A DNA stretch of 64,000 bases from an uncultured Erythrobacter sp. (lineage in GTDB: Bacteria > Pseudomonadota > Alphaproteobacteria > Sphingomonadales > Sphingomonadaceae). Of the stretch, positions 18,658 to 26,592 are shown piece by piece. The translations under genes were made by a program, and so were the position numbers. How positions within the stretch are numbered: position 1 is the first letter of the stretch; each line of letters starts with the position of its first letter. The notes below the pieces were generated by a model that worked only from the letters and a program-made list of their open reading frames with translations, was not told the DNA's origin and did not search any database. The stretch lies in assembly GCF_947497915.1 (NCBI RefSeq), contig NZ_CANMIJ010000001.1, forward strand, positions 845,501 through 909,500, given 5' to 3'.

Positions 18658-18679
18658 CGGTTCTGAATTGATTGGCAAA

Positions 18680-19969
18680 CTAGGCCGTATCCTCGCTGCA
18701 GGCTGCGGTTGATGCAGGCACCAAAGCAGCGCCAATTATGACCAATGCTGGCCAGTACAGATAGGCGAGGATCTCAAGGTTCTCGCCGAAAGAGTAAAGA
18801 ACGAGGACCAGCACCATACACAAACCGGTTTGCGCATCATTGCTGCGCATTGATCGCTTCAGAAGAATGCCGGCGGTCACCATCAGCGGAATTGCGAGAG
18901 CAAAGGCGCCCAATAGCCCTTTGACGAAGAGCAAGCCGAACCAGCTGTGGTGACTGCCGATAGGCATATATTCGACCAGATGCGGGCCATTTTCCACCAC
19001 CCCATGGCCAAACCAGAAGGCTTCGGTCTGCCAGCGATCAATCGCGATCCGGCCGAGAATGGCACGAACCCGGCTGGAGTCAGCTCGGGCGGACGAAAAC
19101 TCGTTGATCGCGGTATCGGCCAATTCGATCAGAAATGGGCCAAATATCGTGAGCATCAATACGGCGGGCGCCGCCAATAGCCACATCCACCACCTATCCA
19201 TCCTTGCTGCAGCCCAGACAATCGGGGCAATCACGATTAGTGACACCAGTGCGAGACGGGATTGTGAGAAAACGGCGAGTGCCAACCCGCCAGCGATCCC
19301 AATGCTTTTCCAACCGACATGAGGCTCGCGTGCTGCTAGCAGAACGCAGATTACGCCGATCATCCCGGCAGCTGGCGACCACGGGGCAAAGAACTGCCAT
19401 CTCGGTCTGCCAGCGCCCGGCTCAATCGTATAGAGCTGCGCCGCGAAGTAGTCTGGCCCTGCTCCTCCGAGCACCTTCAAAGGGGATACCCACAACAGTT
19501 CCGGCAGTCCAACAAATGGCGCGACTAGAAAGACTGGCAGGACCAAAAGGGTGTAGAGCCCAAGCTTGCAAATAGCGCGATAGATGACCTCGGGTCTGAC
19601 CTTCAAAACGGCTCCTGCGAACGGGAATAGAGCAATAAGCGCCCAGCCTTTGGCCCAGCCAATCGAGGACTTGATTGTTTTTGCCAAACCCAATTCGAAA
19701 TTTGCATGGCCGATCCAAAGGATCACCAGCATAGCGGCCATTCCTGCCAGCCAGACCTTGATTGCGAACGGTGTCGCCGCAGGTTTGCCTTCGCTTCCAG
19801 GCAAACCGCCCAGATACAATGAAAGCGCTACTATCGCCGCTAGCGTCCAGCCGAGGACGGGCCCAACAATGTAGAGCCCGCCGACCAGCCAAAGCGGCCA
19901 AGTCCAAACAATGCTGAGCGCGATCAGGCGTTCGGCAGGAGTTTGCGGATGATGGGCTGACGCAGCCAT
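18680..19969 (-). CDS. O-antigen ligase/polymerase-like membrane protein (Wzy-like)
   Basis: 429 residues with about ten or more hydrophobic segments and a large periplasmic loop in the second half, where ILGRIAIDRWQTEAFWFGHG and HHSWFGLLFVKGLLG resemble the Wzy_C/O-antigen ligase loop. In this setting it should polymerise repeat units in the periplasm. It overlaps the end of the chain-length gene by 46 bases. Wzy proteins diverge fast, so the call rests on topology, loop motifs and context. Confidence 0.8.
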   Translation of the reverse strand: MAASAHHPQTPAERLIALSIVWTWPLWLVGGLYIVGPVLGWTLAAIVALSLYLGGLPGSEGKPAATPFAIKVWLAGMAAMLVILWIGHANFELGLAKTIKSSIGWAKGWALIALFPFAGAVLKVRPEVIYRAICKLGLYTLLVLPVFLVAPFVGLPELLWVSPLKVLGGAGPDYFAAQLYTIEPGAGRPRWQFFAPWSPAAGMIGVICVLLAAREPHVGWKSIGIAGGLALAVFSQSRLALVSLIVIAPIVWAAARMDRWWMWLLAAPAVLMLTIFGPFLIELADTAINEFSSARADSSRVRAILGRIAIDRWQTEAFWFGHGVVENGPHLVEYMPIGSHHSWFGLLFVKGLLGAFALAIPLMVTAGILLKRSMRSNDAQTGLCMVLVLVLYSFGENLEILAYLYWPALVIIGAALVPASTAACSEDTA

Positions 19970-21357
19970 AGAAGGAGAAATCCAATAATGAGAATGATGG
20001 TTGCCGCGAGCGCTCCTGCGATCACAAGCAATGGTGATGGCGCAGAAGTCGAGCGGGGCAGGGACGGTGCTTCGAGCGTTTGAACAAGCGGGTAAGATGC
20101 GAACGGATCGGATTTGTTCGTGTCCAATTGCGCCAGAGCGGAACTGAAGACTGCTTCGGCAACACGCAGATCGCGGAGCAAGTCGGCGAGCTTTGCTGCC
20201 TGTTCAACCTGCTGTTCGGTATCAGATGACTGGGCAGAGATCTGGCGGCGTAATTCCGCAAGCGCCGCGCCGTTTCCTGCATGACCGCTATCTCTTTCGG
20301 AAAGGCTCGCGAAAAGACGTTCGCGTGTATCGGAGACGGCCAGATCAGCGAATGCAAGAACACGTTCACCAGATAGGCCGGTGAGGGCTTCGCCGCGCGC
20401 AGCCAAGTCAGCTTTAAGCGCAGATTGTTCAGCAGCCAGTTCCTCCATCGAACCGTGCGCATCACCGAGTGTACCGCTGCGTTCGCTGCGTTCGCCGGTT
20501 GCTGCGGCATGTCGGCGCAACAATTCCTGGAATTGTGGATCGGCTTTCATCTGCATCGCCCGGCGGGCCTGCGGCAGACTGATCGAAAGTGTTCTCGATA
20601 GACGAGAGGTGGCAGCTCCGCTTTCAGCGAGGCTGACGCGCCTTTCGCGCTCGTTCTGTTTCAGCCTGTCGAGTGCCGAGATGCGTCCTGCGAACTGATC
20701 GAGAGAGACGAGCCCGGTTTCACCCTGAAATTCTAGCAGGGCAGCTTGTGCCGTGTCGACCTTCGCTTCAAGCTCGCCAATCCGTTTTGATCCTGCACTT
20801 TCTCGCGTTTCAGCTTCGTCGTTACGCAAATTCTCTAACGCGGTATCAAATGCTGTCTGCAACGCGGCCATGCGATCCTGCGCAATTTGTGCAGTCGGGC
20901 CACTCATACGGACTTCTATCAAATTGGTTTGATCAATCAGTTTGATTGATGGCTCTGGAAACTGGCCTTCGTCCTCGCCTGCAATCTTGGCGGCATCGCG
21001 CAAGACTAGATCGGACATCAGCAAACGCTTGTAATTTTCGGTCGGGCTCAAAGAAGGCGATGAAAATGCCGAGGAGGTGTTAGTTGATGCCTGACCGATC
21101 GATTCAAGGTTCATACTGGCTCCGACCCCGGTGCCGGGAAGGATCAACGTCATACGGCTGTCATAACTGTCAGGCGCAAAAGCGATGTAGCCAAGTGCAA
21201 CCATCCAAATGAGGGCCAATGGCGCTGCTATAGCGGCGATGTACCGTTTGTAACGGCCGACCGATGGCATCCCGTCGCGTGCCATGATCCACAGGCGGAT
21301 CAACAGGCGCGGCGGGTTGTCGCCATATACTTCCGGTGAGAGCGCAAAAGGTATCAT
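19924..21357 (-). CDS. Polysaccharide co-polymerase/chain-length protein (Wzz/GumC type), no kinase domain
   Basis: 477 residues. One transmembrane helix near residues 41-63, a long periplasmic, strongly coiled-coil region (about 150-420), and a second helix near 445-467 followed by a short cytoplasmic tail (RQPIIRKLLPNA). There is no Walker A or tyrosine cluster, so the usual BY-kinase domain is absent and none is encoded elsewhere in the island. It would span from the inner membrane toward the Wza-like exporter. The ATG overlaps the exporter stop by four bases. An internal start (MARDGMPSVGRYKRY) is possible. Confidence 0.85.
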   Translation of the reverse strand: MIPFALSPEVYGDNPPRLLIRLWIMARDGMPSVGRYKRYIAAIAAPLALIWMVALGYIAFAPDSYDSRMTLILPGTGVGASMNLESIGQASTNTSSAFSSPSLSPTENYKRLLMSDLVLRDAAKIAGEDEGQFPEPSIKLIDQTNLIEVRMSGPTAQIAQDRMAALQTAFDTALENLRNDEAETRESAGSKRIGELEAKVDTAQAALLEFQGETGLVSLDQFAGRISALDRLKQNERERRVSLAESGAATSRLSRTLSISLPQARRAMQMKADPQFQELLRRHAAATGERSERSGTLGDAHGSMEELAAEQSALKADLAARGEALTGLSGERVLAFADLAVSDTRERLFASLSERDSGHAGNGAALAELRRQISAQSSDTEQQVEQAAKLADLLRDLRVAEAVFSSALAQLDTNKSDPFASYPLVQTLEAPSLPRSTSAPSPLLVIAGALAATIILIIGFLLLWLRQPIIRKLLPNA

Positions 21358-22601
21358 AGCGCACTATCCAGCAAAATTGCCGGCGTCGCTGTATTAACAG
21401 CCTGCGAAACCAATCCGATGGCTTCGCGGAAATTTGTCCAGCGGCTGTCGTAACATGCAATCGCATCGCCCGGCATCAGGTAGGGGTTAAGTGCATCTCG
21501 ATTGGCATTGCGGACGAGACGTTCAATATCGCGCTCGATTACAATGCTCTGGCCGTTGATCGGATTGCGGGAGATCAAGACCGCGCGGCGATCAGATTGC
21601 ATGTAGCTGCCACCCACGCAATTCGCCGCGACAAGCCCTTGTAGCAACCGCGTGCCATATGGCAGCGATGTCGTCTTTTCACCAATCGCGGCGCCCGCAT
21701 TGTTGTTTGCGCCGCGGGTCAGGTTCGACATGTAAACACGAATGCCGGGCGCAGTGAGCGGGGTCGGGCGGACAAGATCCGCATTGAAACAGGTGCGGCT
21801 GGGAACAATTACGCGATCACCAGTGGCGATGGCCACATCGCGGCTGGACCAGCCATGGATAAAACCTGACAGATCAAATTCTGCGTAGGTTCGCCCTCGT
21901 ACCAAGTAGATGCGTTGCACATCCGCATCGGGGCGAACTCCGCCGGCTGCACGTATTGCGCCGGCGATGGTGCGCGTTGGGTTGTCATCACCGCTTACAG
22001 CGCCTTCACGCAAACCGATGCGACCCTCGGGGGATCGTTCTCCGGCGCGAACTGCGCCCGGTTGGAATACCGCACCGCCAACTGCGACAGATGCTCCGCT
22101 TGCTTCTATCAGTGCGACCCGAACGGCGTTGCGGAGAGGCCGGACAACGCCTGCGGAGACAAGCTGTGTGCGGAGCACGCGAGTGACCTCACCAATCGAC
22201 ATGTTGCTGGTTTGCACAGGTGGCATACCGCGCAAGGCGAGTGAGCCATCGCTATCGATCACGTATGTGCCGGAGAGGCGGTCATCATCACCGAGAATGG
22301 AAATCTCAAGCCGGTCGCCGGCTCCCAATGGCGCCGTTCTGTCGAGAAAGCGGGCAGGCGCGACGCGTTGCAAAGTGTCGAGTTCGCGCGGGACGCTCCA
22401 GTCGCAAGTCGGCGCATCGCGAGCAACAGGAGCTTCACTGATCCAGTCGCCTTGGGGTTGGCGGCTACCCTCATATGCCAATTGGCCGGGGGCGTAGATT
22501 GCTGATCTGGAGTTTGATGGGGCAGGACCCGCAACGCAGCCTGCAACTAACGATGCAGAGATCATCGCAGCGAGTGTTGAGGCTTTGGTCAAACTTGGCA
22601 T
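21354..22601 (-). CDS. Polysaccharide export outer-membrane lipoprotein (Wza-like)
   Basis: 415 residues from the ATG at 22601, where a lipoprotein signal begins (MPSLTKASTLAAMISASLVAGC, lipobox VAGC). The poly-export domain starts with LGAGDRLEISILGDDDRLSGTY, and SLBB-like segments follow (VAVGGAVFQPGAVRAGERS). It should form the outer-membrane exit pore. GGAG precedes the ATG and a sigma-54 promoter lies 36 bases upstream. It is the first gene of the minus-strand export/polymerase operon. Confidence 0.9.
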   Translation of the reverse strand: MPSLTKASTLAAMISASLVAGCVAGPAPSNSRSAIYAPGQLAYEGSRQPQGDWISEAPVARDAPTCDWSVPRELDTLQRVAPARFLDRTAPLGAGDRLEISILGDDDRLSGTYVIDSDGSLALRGMPPVQTSNMSIGEVTRVLRTQLVSAGVVRPLRNAVRVALIEASGASVAVGGAVFQPGAVRAGERSPEGRIGLREGAVSGDDNPTRTIAGAIRAAGGVRPDADVQRIYLVRGRTYAEFDLSGFIHGWSSRDVAIATGDRVIVPSRTCFNADLVRPTPLTAPGIRVYMSNLTRGANNNAGAAIGEKTTSLPYGTRLLQGLVAANCVGGSYMQSDRRAVLISRNPINGQSIVIERDIERLVRNANRDALNPYLMPGDAIACYDSRWTNFREAIGLVSQAVNTATPAILLDSAL

Positions 22602-22636
22602 TGTCGTCTCCGTGGGTCTGGTTTGTCCATAGTGTT

Positions 22637-22651
22637 CCAAGGACTGTGCCA
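22637..22651 (-). promoter_or_regulatory. Sigma-54 promoter for the wza-like operon
   Basis: Minus strand TGGCACAGTCCTTGG: a full -24 element and a -12 with TTGG for TTGC. Distance to the start codon (36 bases) is almost the same as at the 14053 gene (37 bases). Confidence 0.7.
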
Positions 22652-22679
22652 AACTTGCAGAACGGCTGAATTCTGCGGT

Positions 22680-22760
22680 TTGTGCAAATTGCGAGACGCC
22701 GTATTCGCAAAAAGCGACAGCAATATTTGCAATTTGCAATGATTTTTGCATTATGCATCA
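22680..22760. promoter_or_regulatory. Candidate activator sites: four TTTTGC-N5-GCAAAA-like dyads
   Basis: Imperfect dyads centred at about 22688, 22711, 22733 and 22752 match the 12 dyad positions at 9, 8, 9 and 10 bases. All keep GC-N5-GC. Spacing is 19-23 bases, placing them on one face of the DNA. They sit between divergent sigma-54 promoters, as at 14175-14235. Confidence 0.6.
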
Positions 22761-22799
22761 TCCAATGCCCGTTTGCGGTGGGTCGAAATGCAAAAAAAT

Positions 22800-22815
22800 C
22801 GGCACGGTATTTGCT
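22800..22815 (+). promoter_or_regulatory. Sigma-54 promoter for the H-NOX/activator operon
   Basis: CGGCACGGTATTTGCT differs from TGGCACG-N4-TTGCW only at the first base. It lies 37 bases before the H-NOX ATG. It implies that the sigma-54 activator encoded downstream drives its own operon. Confidence 0.7.
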
Positions 22816-22852
22816 TTATGGAAAACAGAACAATTTTCGGAGACGTGCCAAA

Positions 22853-23383
22853 ATGAAGGGTATTATTTACGCGGAGCTGCTCGGGTTCCTCGATTCCAAG
22901 GGTGGGCCAAGCTTCACGGAACAGGTGCTTGAAGGAGCGGAACTTCCGCATGGCGGCGTGTTCTCACGCGTGTCGCGCTATCCATGGGAGCAAGCCGTTC
23001 AGGTCGTGACGTCGGCGTCAAGGATAAGCGGCGCAGACGCCAATGACCTATGCGAAGAATTCGGCAGGTTCCTGTTTGATCGGTTTACCGTTTTGTACAC
23101 GGAGATCGTCAATCGGTATCCAACTGCTGAAACAATGCTCGATCACGTCGAGGACCACATCCATGAAGAGGTGAAAATTCTCTATCCTGACGCGGTCCCG
23201 CCAACAGTGACTTCGCGCAGAGATGGCGACGACTTCGTCGTTGAATACCAATCTCACCGCCCGTTTGCGTTTATTGCCTATGGCCTTGTTCAAGGGTGCA
23301 TGAAGCACTTTGGCGATACGCGCACGATGGAATGGGTCAATCCAGACCCGACCGGCAAAACTGCCCATTTCAGGATACATTGA
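22853..23383 (+). CDS. Stand-alone H-NOX (HNOB) haem nitric-oxide sensor
   Basis: 176 residues, the length of a bacterial stand-alone H-NOX. It opens with the family hallmark MKGIIYAELLGFL; EEFGRFLFDRF follows mid-protein. The proximal haem ligand should be His104 (DHIHEEVKILYPDAVPP), and the haem-propionate motif YxSxR is Tyr132-Gln-Ser134-His-Arg136. At the position of the distal tyrosine that lets some family members bind O2 there is Ile141, so an NO-selective sensor is expected. Known partners are histidine kinases or c-di-GMP enzymes; here the next gene, overlapping by one base, is a sigma-54 activator. The ATG at 22853 is preceded by TTTTCGGAGA; the frame is open further upstream but that part is promoter. 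Confidence 0.93.
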   Translation: MKGIIYAELLGFLDSKGGPSFTEQVLEGAELPHGGVFSRVSRYPWEQAVQVVTSASRISGADANDLCEEFGRFLFDRFTVLYTEIVNRYPTAETMLDHVEDHIHEEVKILYPDAVPPTVTSRRDGDDFVVEYQSHRPFAFIAYGLVQGCMKHFGDTRTMEWVNPDPTGKTAHFRIH

Positions 23384-24819
23384 TGACCAGTGCACGGGTT
23401 CTAATCGTTGAAGACAGCGCCTCTTTGGCGCTTGGCTACGCGGCTCAGCTTGAGGATGCGGGGCACGAGGTGAGCCTGTGCGAAACTTTGGCAGAGGCTC
23501 GGCGTAGTTTGCTCGCCGAGAAGTTCGATGTTGTGTTGCTCGACTTACAATTGCCAGACGGTGACGGTCTCACAATCTTCGACGCTTTGGGCGAGGCAGC
23601 CTTAAATCCTGGCGTTATTGTTGTCACCGCTGATGGATCTCTGAGCCGGGCTATCTCTGCGATGCGGCTGGGCGCATATGACTTTCTCGTAAAGCCGGTC
23701 GCTGGAATGCGCTTGATTACAACCGTTGCTGCTGCCGCGCTGCAAGCAGGTGGGGCAAGGTCTATCGAGCCGGACGCGGAAAATGCGATTGAAGATGCAG
23801 AAACGTATCACGGTTTCATCGGCAAATCGCCTCAGATGAAAGCTGTGTACCGCACAATTGAAAGTGTCGCGGATTCAAAGGCAACTGTCTTCGTTACCGG
23901 CGAAAGCGGGACGGGCAAGGAAGTAACGGCAGAGGCGATCCATGCTGCAAGCAAGCGCCGGAGCGGGCCTTTTGTGGCGATCAATTGCGGAGCAATTCCA
24001 GAAAACCTGCTCGAGTCCGAATTGTTCGGCCACGTCAAAGGCGCTTTTACCGGAGCGATCGAAAATCGGATTGGTGCGGCCAAAGCTGCAGATGGCGGTA
24101 CATTGTTCCTCGATGAAATCTGCGAGATGGACTTGAAGTTGCAGGTAAAGTTGCTTCGTTTCTTGCAAACCGGAATGATACAGCGCGTGGGTTCTTCAGC
24201 GGCTGAACCAGTGAATGTGCGCATAGTTTGCGCGACGAACCGCGATCCGGAGCGTGAAGTCACCGAAGGACGGTTTCGTGAAGACCTCTATTACCGGCTC
24301 AATGTAATTCCGATCTGGTTGCCTGCCCTGCGCGAACGCGGTGCGGATGTTACATTGATCGCTGAAAGTCTGCTGAAACGAATAGCGGCCGAGGAAGGGC
24401 GAAAAATCTCGGGTTTTTCCAGAGCGAGCGAGGCCTATCTCCAACAGCATTCCTGGCCAGGCAATGTGCGCGAACTGCAAAATGCACTCCGCCGCGCGGT
24501 AATCACGGGAACAGGCAAGCAAATCGAGCTAGCAGGTACCCCGAGAGGCGCGCCGCGAACTCCATTGGTACAGCATTCGCCCGAACCGGTTCCGTCTTTT
24601 CAAGCGGACATCGAAACCGAGTCGTTTGTCGGAGGACCCGAACAAGTCGATTTCGAGGGCATGACGCTTGACCAGGTGGAGAGGATTGTCATCGAGCAAG
24701 CAATTTCGCGAACTAGCGGGAATATTGTTCAAGCCGCTAAATCCTTGGGGGTCAGCCCCTCAACAATCTATCGTAAGCTTGATCGTTGGGCTGAACAGCA
24801 CGACGCTCAAAGCGCTTAA
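23383..24819 (+). CDS. NtrC-family sigma-54-dependent response regulator
   Basis: 478 residues. Receiver (VLIVEDSAS, phospho-acceptor Asp54 in VVLLDLQLPDGDG, Lys in FLVKPV), AAA+ domain with Walker A GESGTGKE from residue 173 and the sigma-54-contacting GAFTGA at 220-225, then a Fis-type helix-turn-helix (VQAAKSLGVSPSTIYRKLDRW). It should activate the four sigma-54 promoters of the island, binding the TTTTGC-N5-GCAAAA dyads. ATG at 23383 shares a base with the H-NOX stop, so production of sensor and activator is coupled. It resembles LuxO and the PrsR regulators of exopolysaccharide/PEP-CTERM loci. Confidence 0.95.
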   Translation: MTSARVLIVEDSASLALGYAAQLEDAGHEVSLCETLAEARRSLLAEKFDVVLLDLQLPDGDGLTIFDALGEAALNPGVIVVTADGSLSRAISAMRLGAYDFLVKPVAGMRLITTVAAAALQAGGARSIEPDAENAIEDAETYHGFIGKSPQMKAVYRTIESVADSKATVFVTGESGTGKEVTAEAIHAASKRRSGPFVAINCGAIPENLLESELFGHVKGAFTGAIENRIGAAKAADGGTLFLDEICEMDLKLQVKLLRFLQTGMIQRVGSSAAEPVNVRIVCATNRDPEREVTEGRFREDLYYRLNVIPIWLPALRERGADVTLIAESLLKRIAAEEGRKISGFSRASEAYLQQHSWPGNVRELQNALRRAVITGTGKQIELAGTPRGAPRTPLVQHSPEPVPSFQADIETESFVGGPEQVDFEGMTLDQVERIVIEQAISRTSGNIVQAAKSLGVSPSTIYRKLDRWAEQHDAQSA

Positions 24820-25100
24820 ACAGGTATTGTGGGCGTTGTTTTGACCGTCTGATCGCCGGCTGCTCGAGCCCCCATTTTGCTGCACCAACGTTTTCCTCCG
24901 TTGGGAGGTAAGTTTCGACTTGCGCGTCCAGTGCAAAAAAAGAGGCAGGTTACTTCGGTTTTTCTTCGCGGCGTTAACCGCTACGTTCGGTGCTGCCTCT
25001 TGCCAAATTCGGCCAAGATTGGCGGGATAAATAGGGTGAGGCAATTTCGACGCCTGACTTTTTCATTGGCGATCTGGGGCGAAAACCGGACTGCAAGTTA

Positions 25101-25122
25101 GCGTCTACGTAGACGCGTCTAC
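25101..25122. repeat. 16-bp palindrome plus half copy beside the att site
   Basis: GCGTCTACGTAGACGC at 25101-25116 is a perfect palindrome, and GCGTCTAC recurs at 25115-25122. It ends 13 bases before the right att repeat, so it may be a recombinase or accessory-factor site. Confidence 0.5.
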
Positions 25123-25135
25123 CAGCCACTTCCGT

Positions 25136-25184
25136 TGGAATCATAATCCATGTGTCGGGGGTTCAAATCCCTCCTCCGCTACCA
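25136..25184 (+). repeat. Right att repeat (orphan 3' half of tRNA-Met)
   Basis: Exact 49-base copy of 9241-9289. The preceding sequence (CAGCCACTTCCGT) cannot form the acceptor, D arm or 5' anticodon strand, so this copy is not a functional tRNA. Confidence 0.92.
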
Positions 25185-25251
25185 TTTCATTGCATCTTGG
25201 AAGTCTGCTACGACAGAGGTTCGATAGCCTTCTAGATGTAAAGACCATTGC

Positions 25252-26442
25252 ATGAACCTCGATCACTCCCCCGAATTACAGCAGTTCCGCGCCGAAATCC
25301 GGTCATATTTCGATCGTGAATACCCGAAAGATATTCTGGCAAAAGTGGCGTGCGGCGCGAGCTTGGAAACTGCCGAAGTCCGCAAGGCGGAAATGGCGCT
25401 TGGGGCCAAAGGTTGGCTCGCCAGCGCATGGCCGGAGGAGCATGGCGGGCCCGGTTGGTCGATCGAACAACAATATATCTTTGATGAAGAGTTGGAGCGA
25501 GCGGGGGCTCCGACCGTAACCCCGATGGGCGTCGTCTATGTGGGGCCTGTCGTTTATACGTTTGGTAGTGATGAGCAAAAGGCGGCTTGGTTGCCTGGTA
25601 TTGCAGATGGATCAGTAGGGTGGGCTCAAGGATACAGCGAGCCCGAAGCGGGTTCGGATCTGGCTTCATTGCAGTTTTCCGCGATTCGTGACGGCGATGA
25701 ATATGTTCTCAATGGCACCAAAATTTGGACCTCTGCGGCCAACCATGCCGACTGGATATTTCTGCTGACGCGCACGTCGAAAGAAGCGAAAAAGCAGCTC
25801 GGCATAACGTTCATTTGCGCTGAGCTGGATCAACCCGGCGTTACGGTGAAGCCGATCATCTCTATTGATGGGAAATACCACCTGAGCCAGGTCGAATTTG
25901 TCGATGTGCGGGTGCCAGTATCCAATCGTATCGGTGAAGAGGGCAAAGGCTGGACCTATTCGCAATATTTGCTGGGTAATGAGCGGACATCCTATGCGCG
26001 GATCGGCGGCAAGCGGGCGCAGCTTGCAAATATCCGCGCGATCGCCTCGCAAATCCCTACCGGCGGCAACGAGCGTTTGATCGATGAGCATGCGTTTTCG
26101 GCAAGGTTGAACGCTGCGGAAATTCGTGTCGATGCGCTGGAGATTACCACTTTACGGGTGTTGTGCTCGGTCGCTGATGGCGGGTCACCTGGCAAAGAGG
26201 CCTCGATCCTGAAAATCATGGCGACCGAAACCGCGCAAGAGATATCGAGTTTGTTCTGCGTGGCTGCGGCTGAACATGGCATGCGAAAATTCCATGACAG
26301 TGTCAGCCCGGAATGGACCGGCAATTCTGATTTTGCTGCACCGGGTGTCGCGACATATCTGGGGACTAGGGCGCAGAGTATTTATGGCGGAACTAACGAA
26401 ATTCAGCGCAACATCATTGCAAAGCATGTCTTGGGCCTTTGA
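25252..26442 (+). CDS. Acyl-CoA dehydrogenase
   Basis: 396-residue FAD enzyme that oxidises an acyl-CoA to the enoyl-CoA. The N-terminal helical domain contains WLASAWPEEHGGPGWS; the flavin-binding middle has GYSEPEAGSDLAS and GTKIWTSAANHADW; the C-terminus ends YGGTNEIQRNIIAKHVLGL. The pattern is closest to the long-substrate or pimeloyl-CoA-type large subunits, but no partner subunit is nearby, so substrate is open. It is the first gene outside the island. Confidence 0.93.
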   Translation: MNLDHSPELQQFRAEIRSYFDREYPKDILAKVACGASLETAEVRKAEMALGAKGWLASAWPEEHGGPGWSIEQQYIFDEELERAGAPTVTPMGVVYVGPVVYTFGSDEQKAAWLPGIADGSVGWAQGYSEPEAGSDLASLQFSAIRDGDEYVLNGTKIWTSAANHADWIFLLTRTSKEAKKQLGITFICAELDQPGVTVKPIISIDGKYHLSQVEFVDVRVPVSNRIGEEGKGWTYSQYLLGNERTSYARIGGKRAQLANIRAIASQIPTGGNERLIDEHAFSARLNAAEIRVDALEITTLRVLCSVADGGSPGKEASILKIMATETAQEISSLFCVAAAEHGMRKFHDSVSPEWTGNSDFAAPGVATYLGTRAQSIYGGTNEIQRNIIAKHVLGL

Positions 26443-26592
26443 CCCGCAGGGACACCGATAAGAGAATAATTGGCATGTGAGCTTACCCCTGCGGCTGCCA
26501 CCAAATTCACTCATGACTTAATTAAGGTGCATTTTATGCATCGTTGCTGCATAGTTTGAGTGGGTTCGTGATACACAAATGGGGATTAGACT

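Larger units (their letters stand above)
9241..25184. mobile_element. Genomic island at tRNA-Met carrying EPS and NO-signalling genes
   Basis: The element is bounded by a 49-base exact direct repeat: the 3' end of tRNA-Met and a second copy 15.9 kb away without the 5' half of the tRNA. This is the classic footprint of site-specific integration into a tRNA 3' end. Everything inside belongs to exopolysaccharide synthesis, two-component signalling or NO sensing, while the flanks are unrelated metabolic genes. By eye the coding sequence inside is less GC-rich than the flanks. No integrase, excisionase or transposase is visible, so it is either immobilised or mobilised in trans. Confidence 0.85.
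24820..25251. other. Right-end intergenic region of the island
   Basis: 432 bases without a credible gene. It contains the palindrome at 25101-25122 and the right att repeat at 25136-25184. Short open frames here show no family match and no ribosome site. No integrase remnant was seen. Confidence 0.6.

Noticed and set aside
22853..23383. O2-binding H-NOX
   Set aside because: The distal tyrosine position is Ile141, which argues for NO selectivity.
9290..25135. Integrase or transposase gene within the island
   Set aside because: All frames of reasonable size were accounted for; none shows a tyrosine or serine recombinase or DDE pattern.
25136..25184. Second tRNA-Met gene
   Set aside because: The 5' half is missing, so no cloverleaf can form; it is an att repeat.
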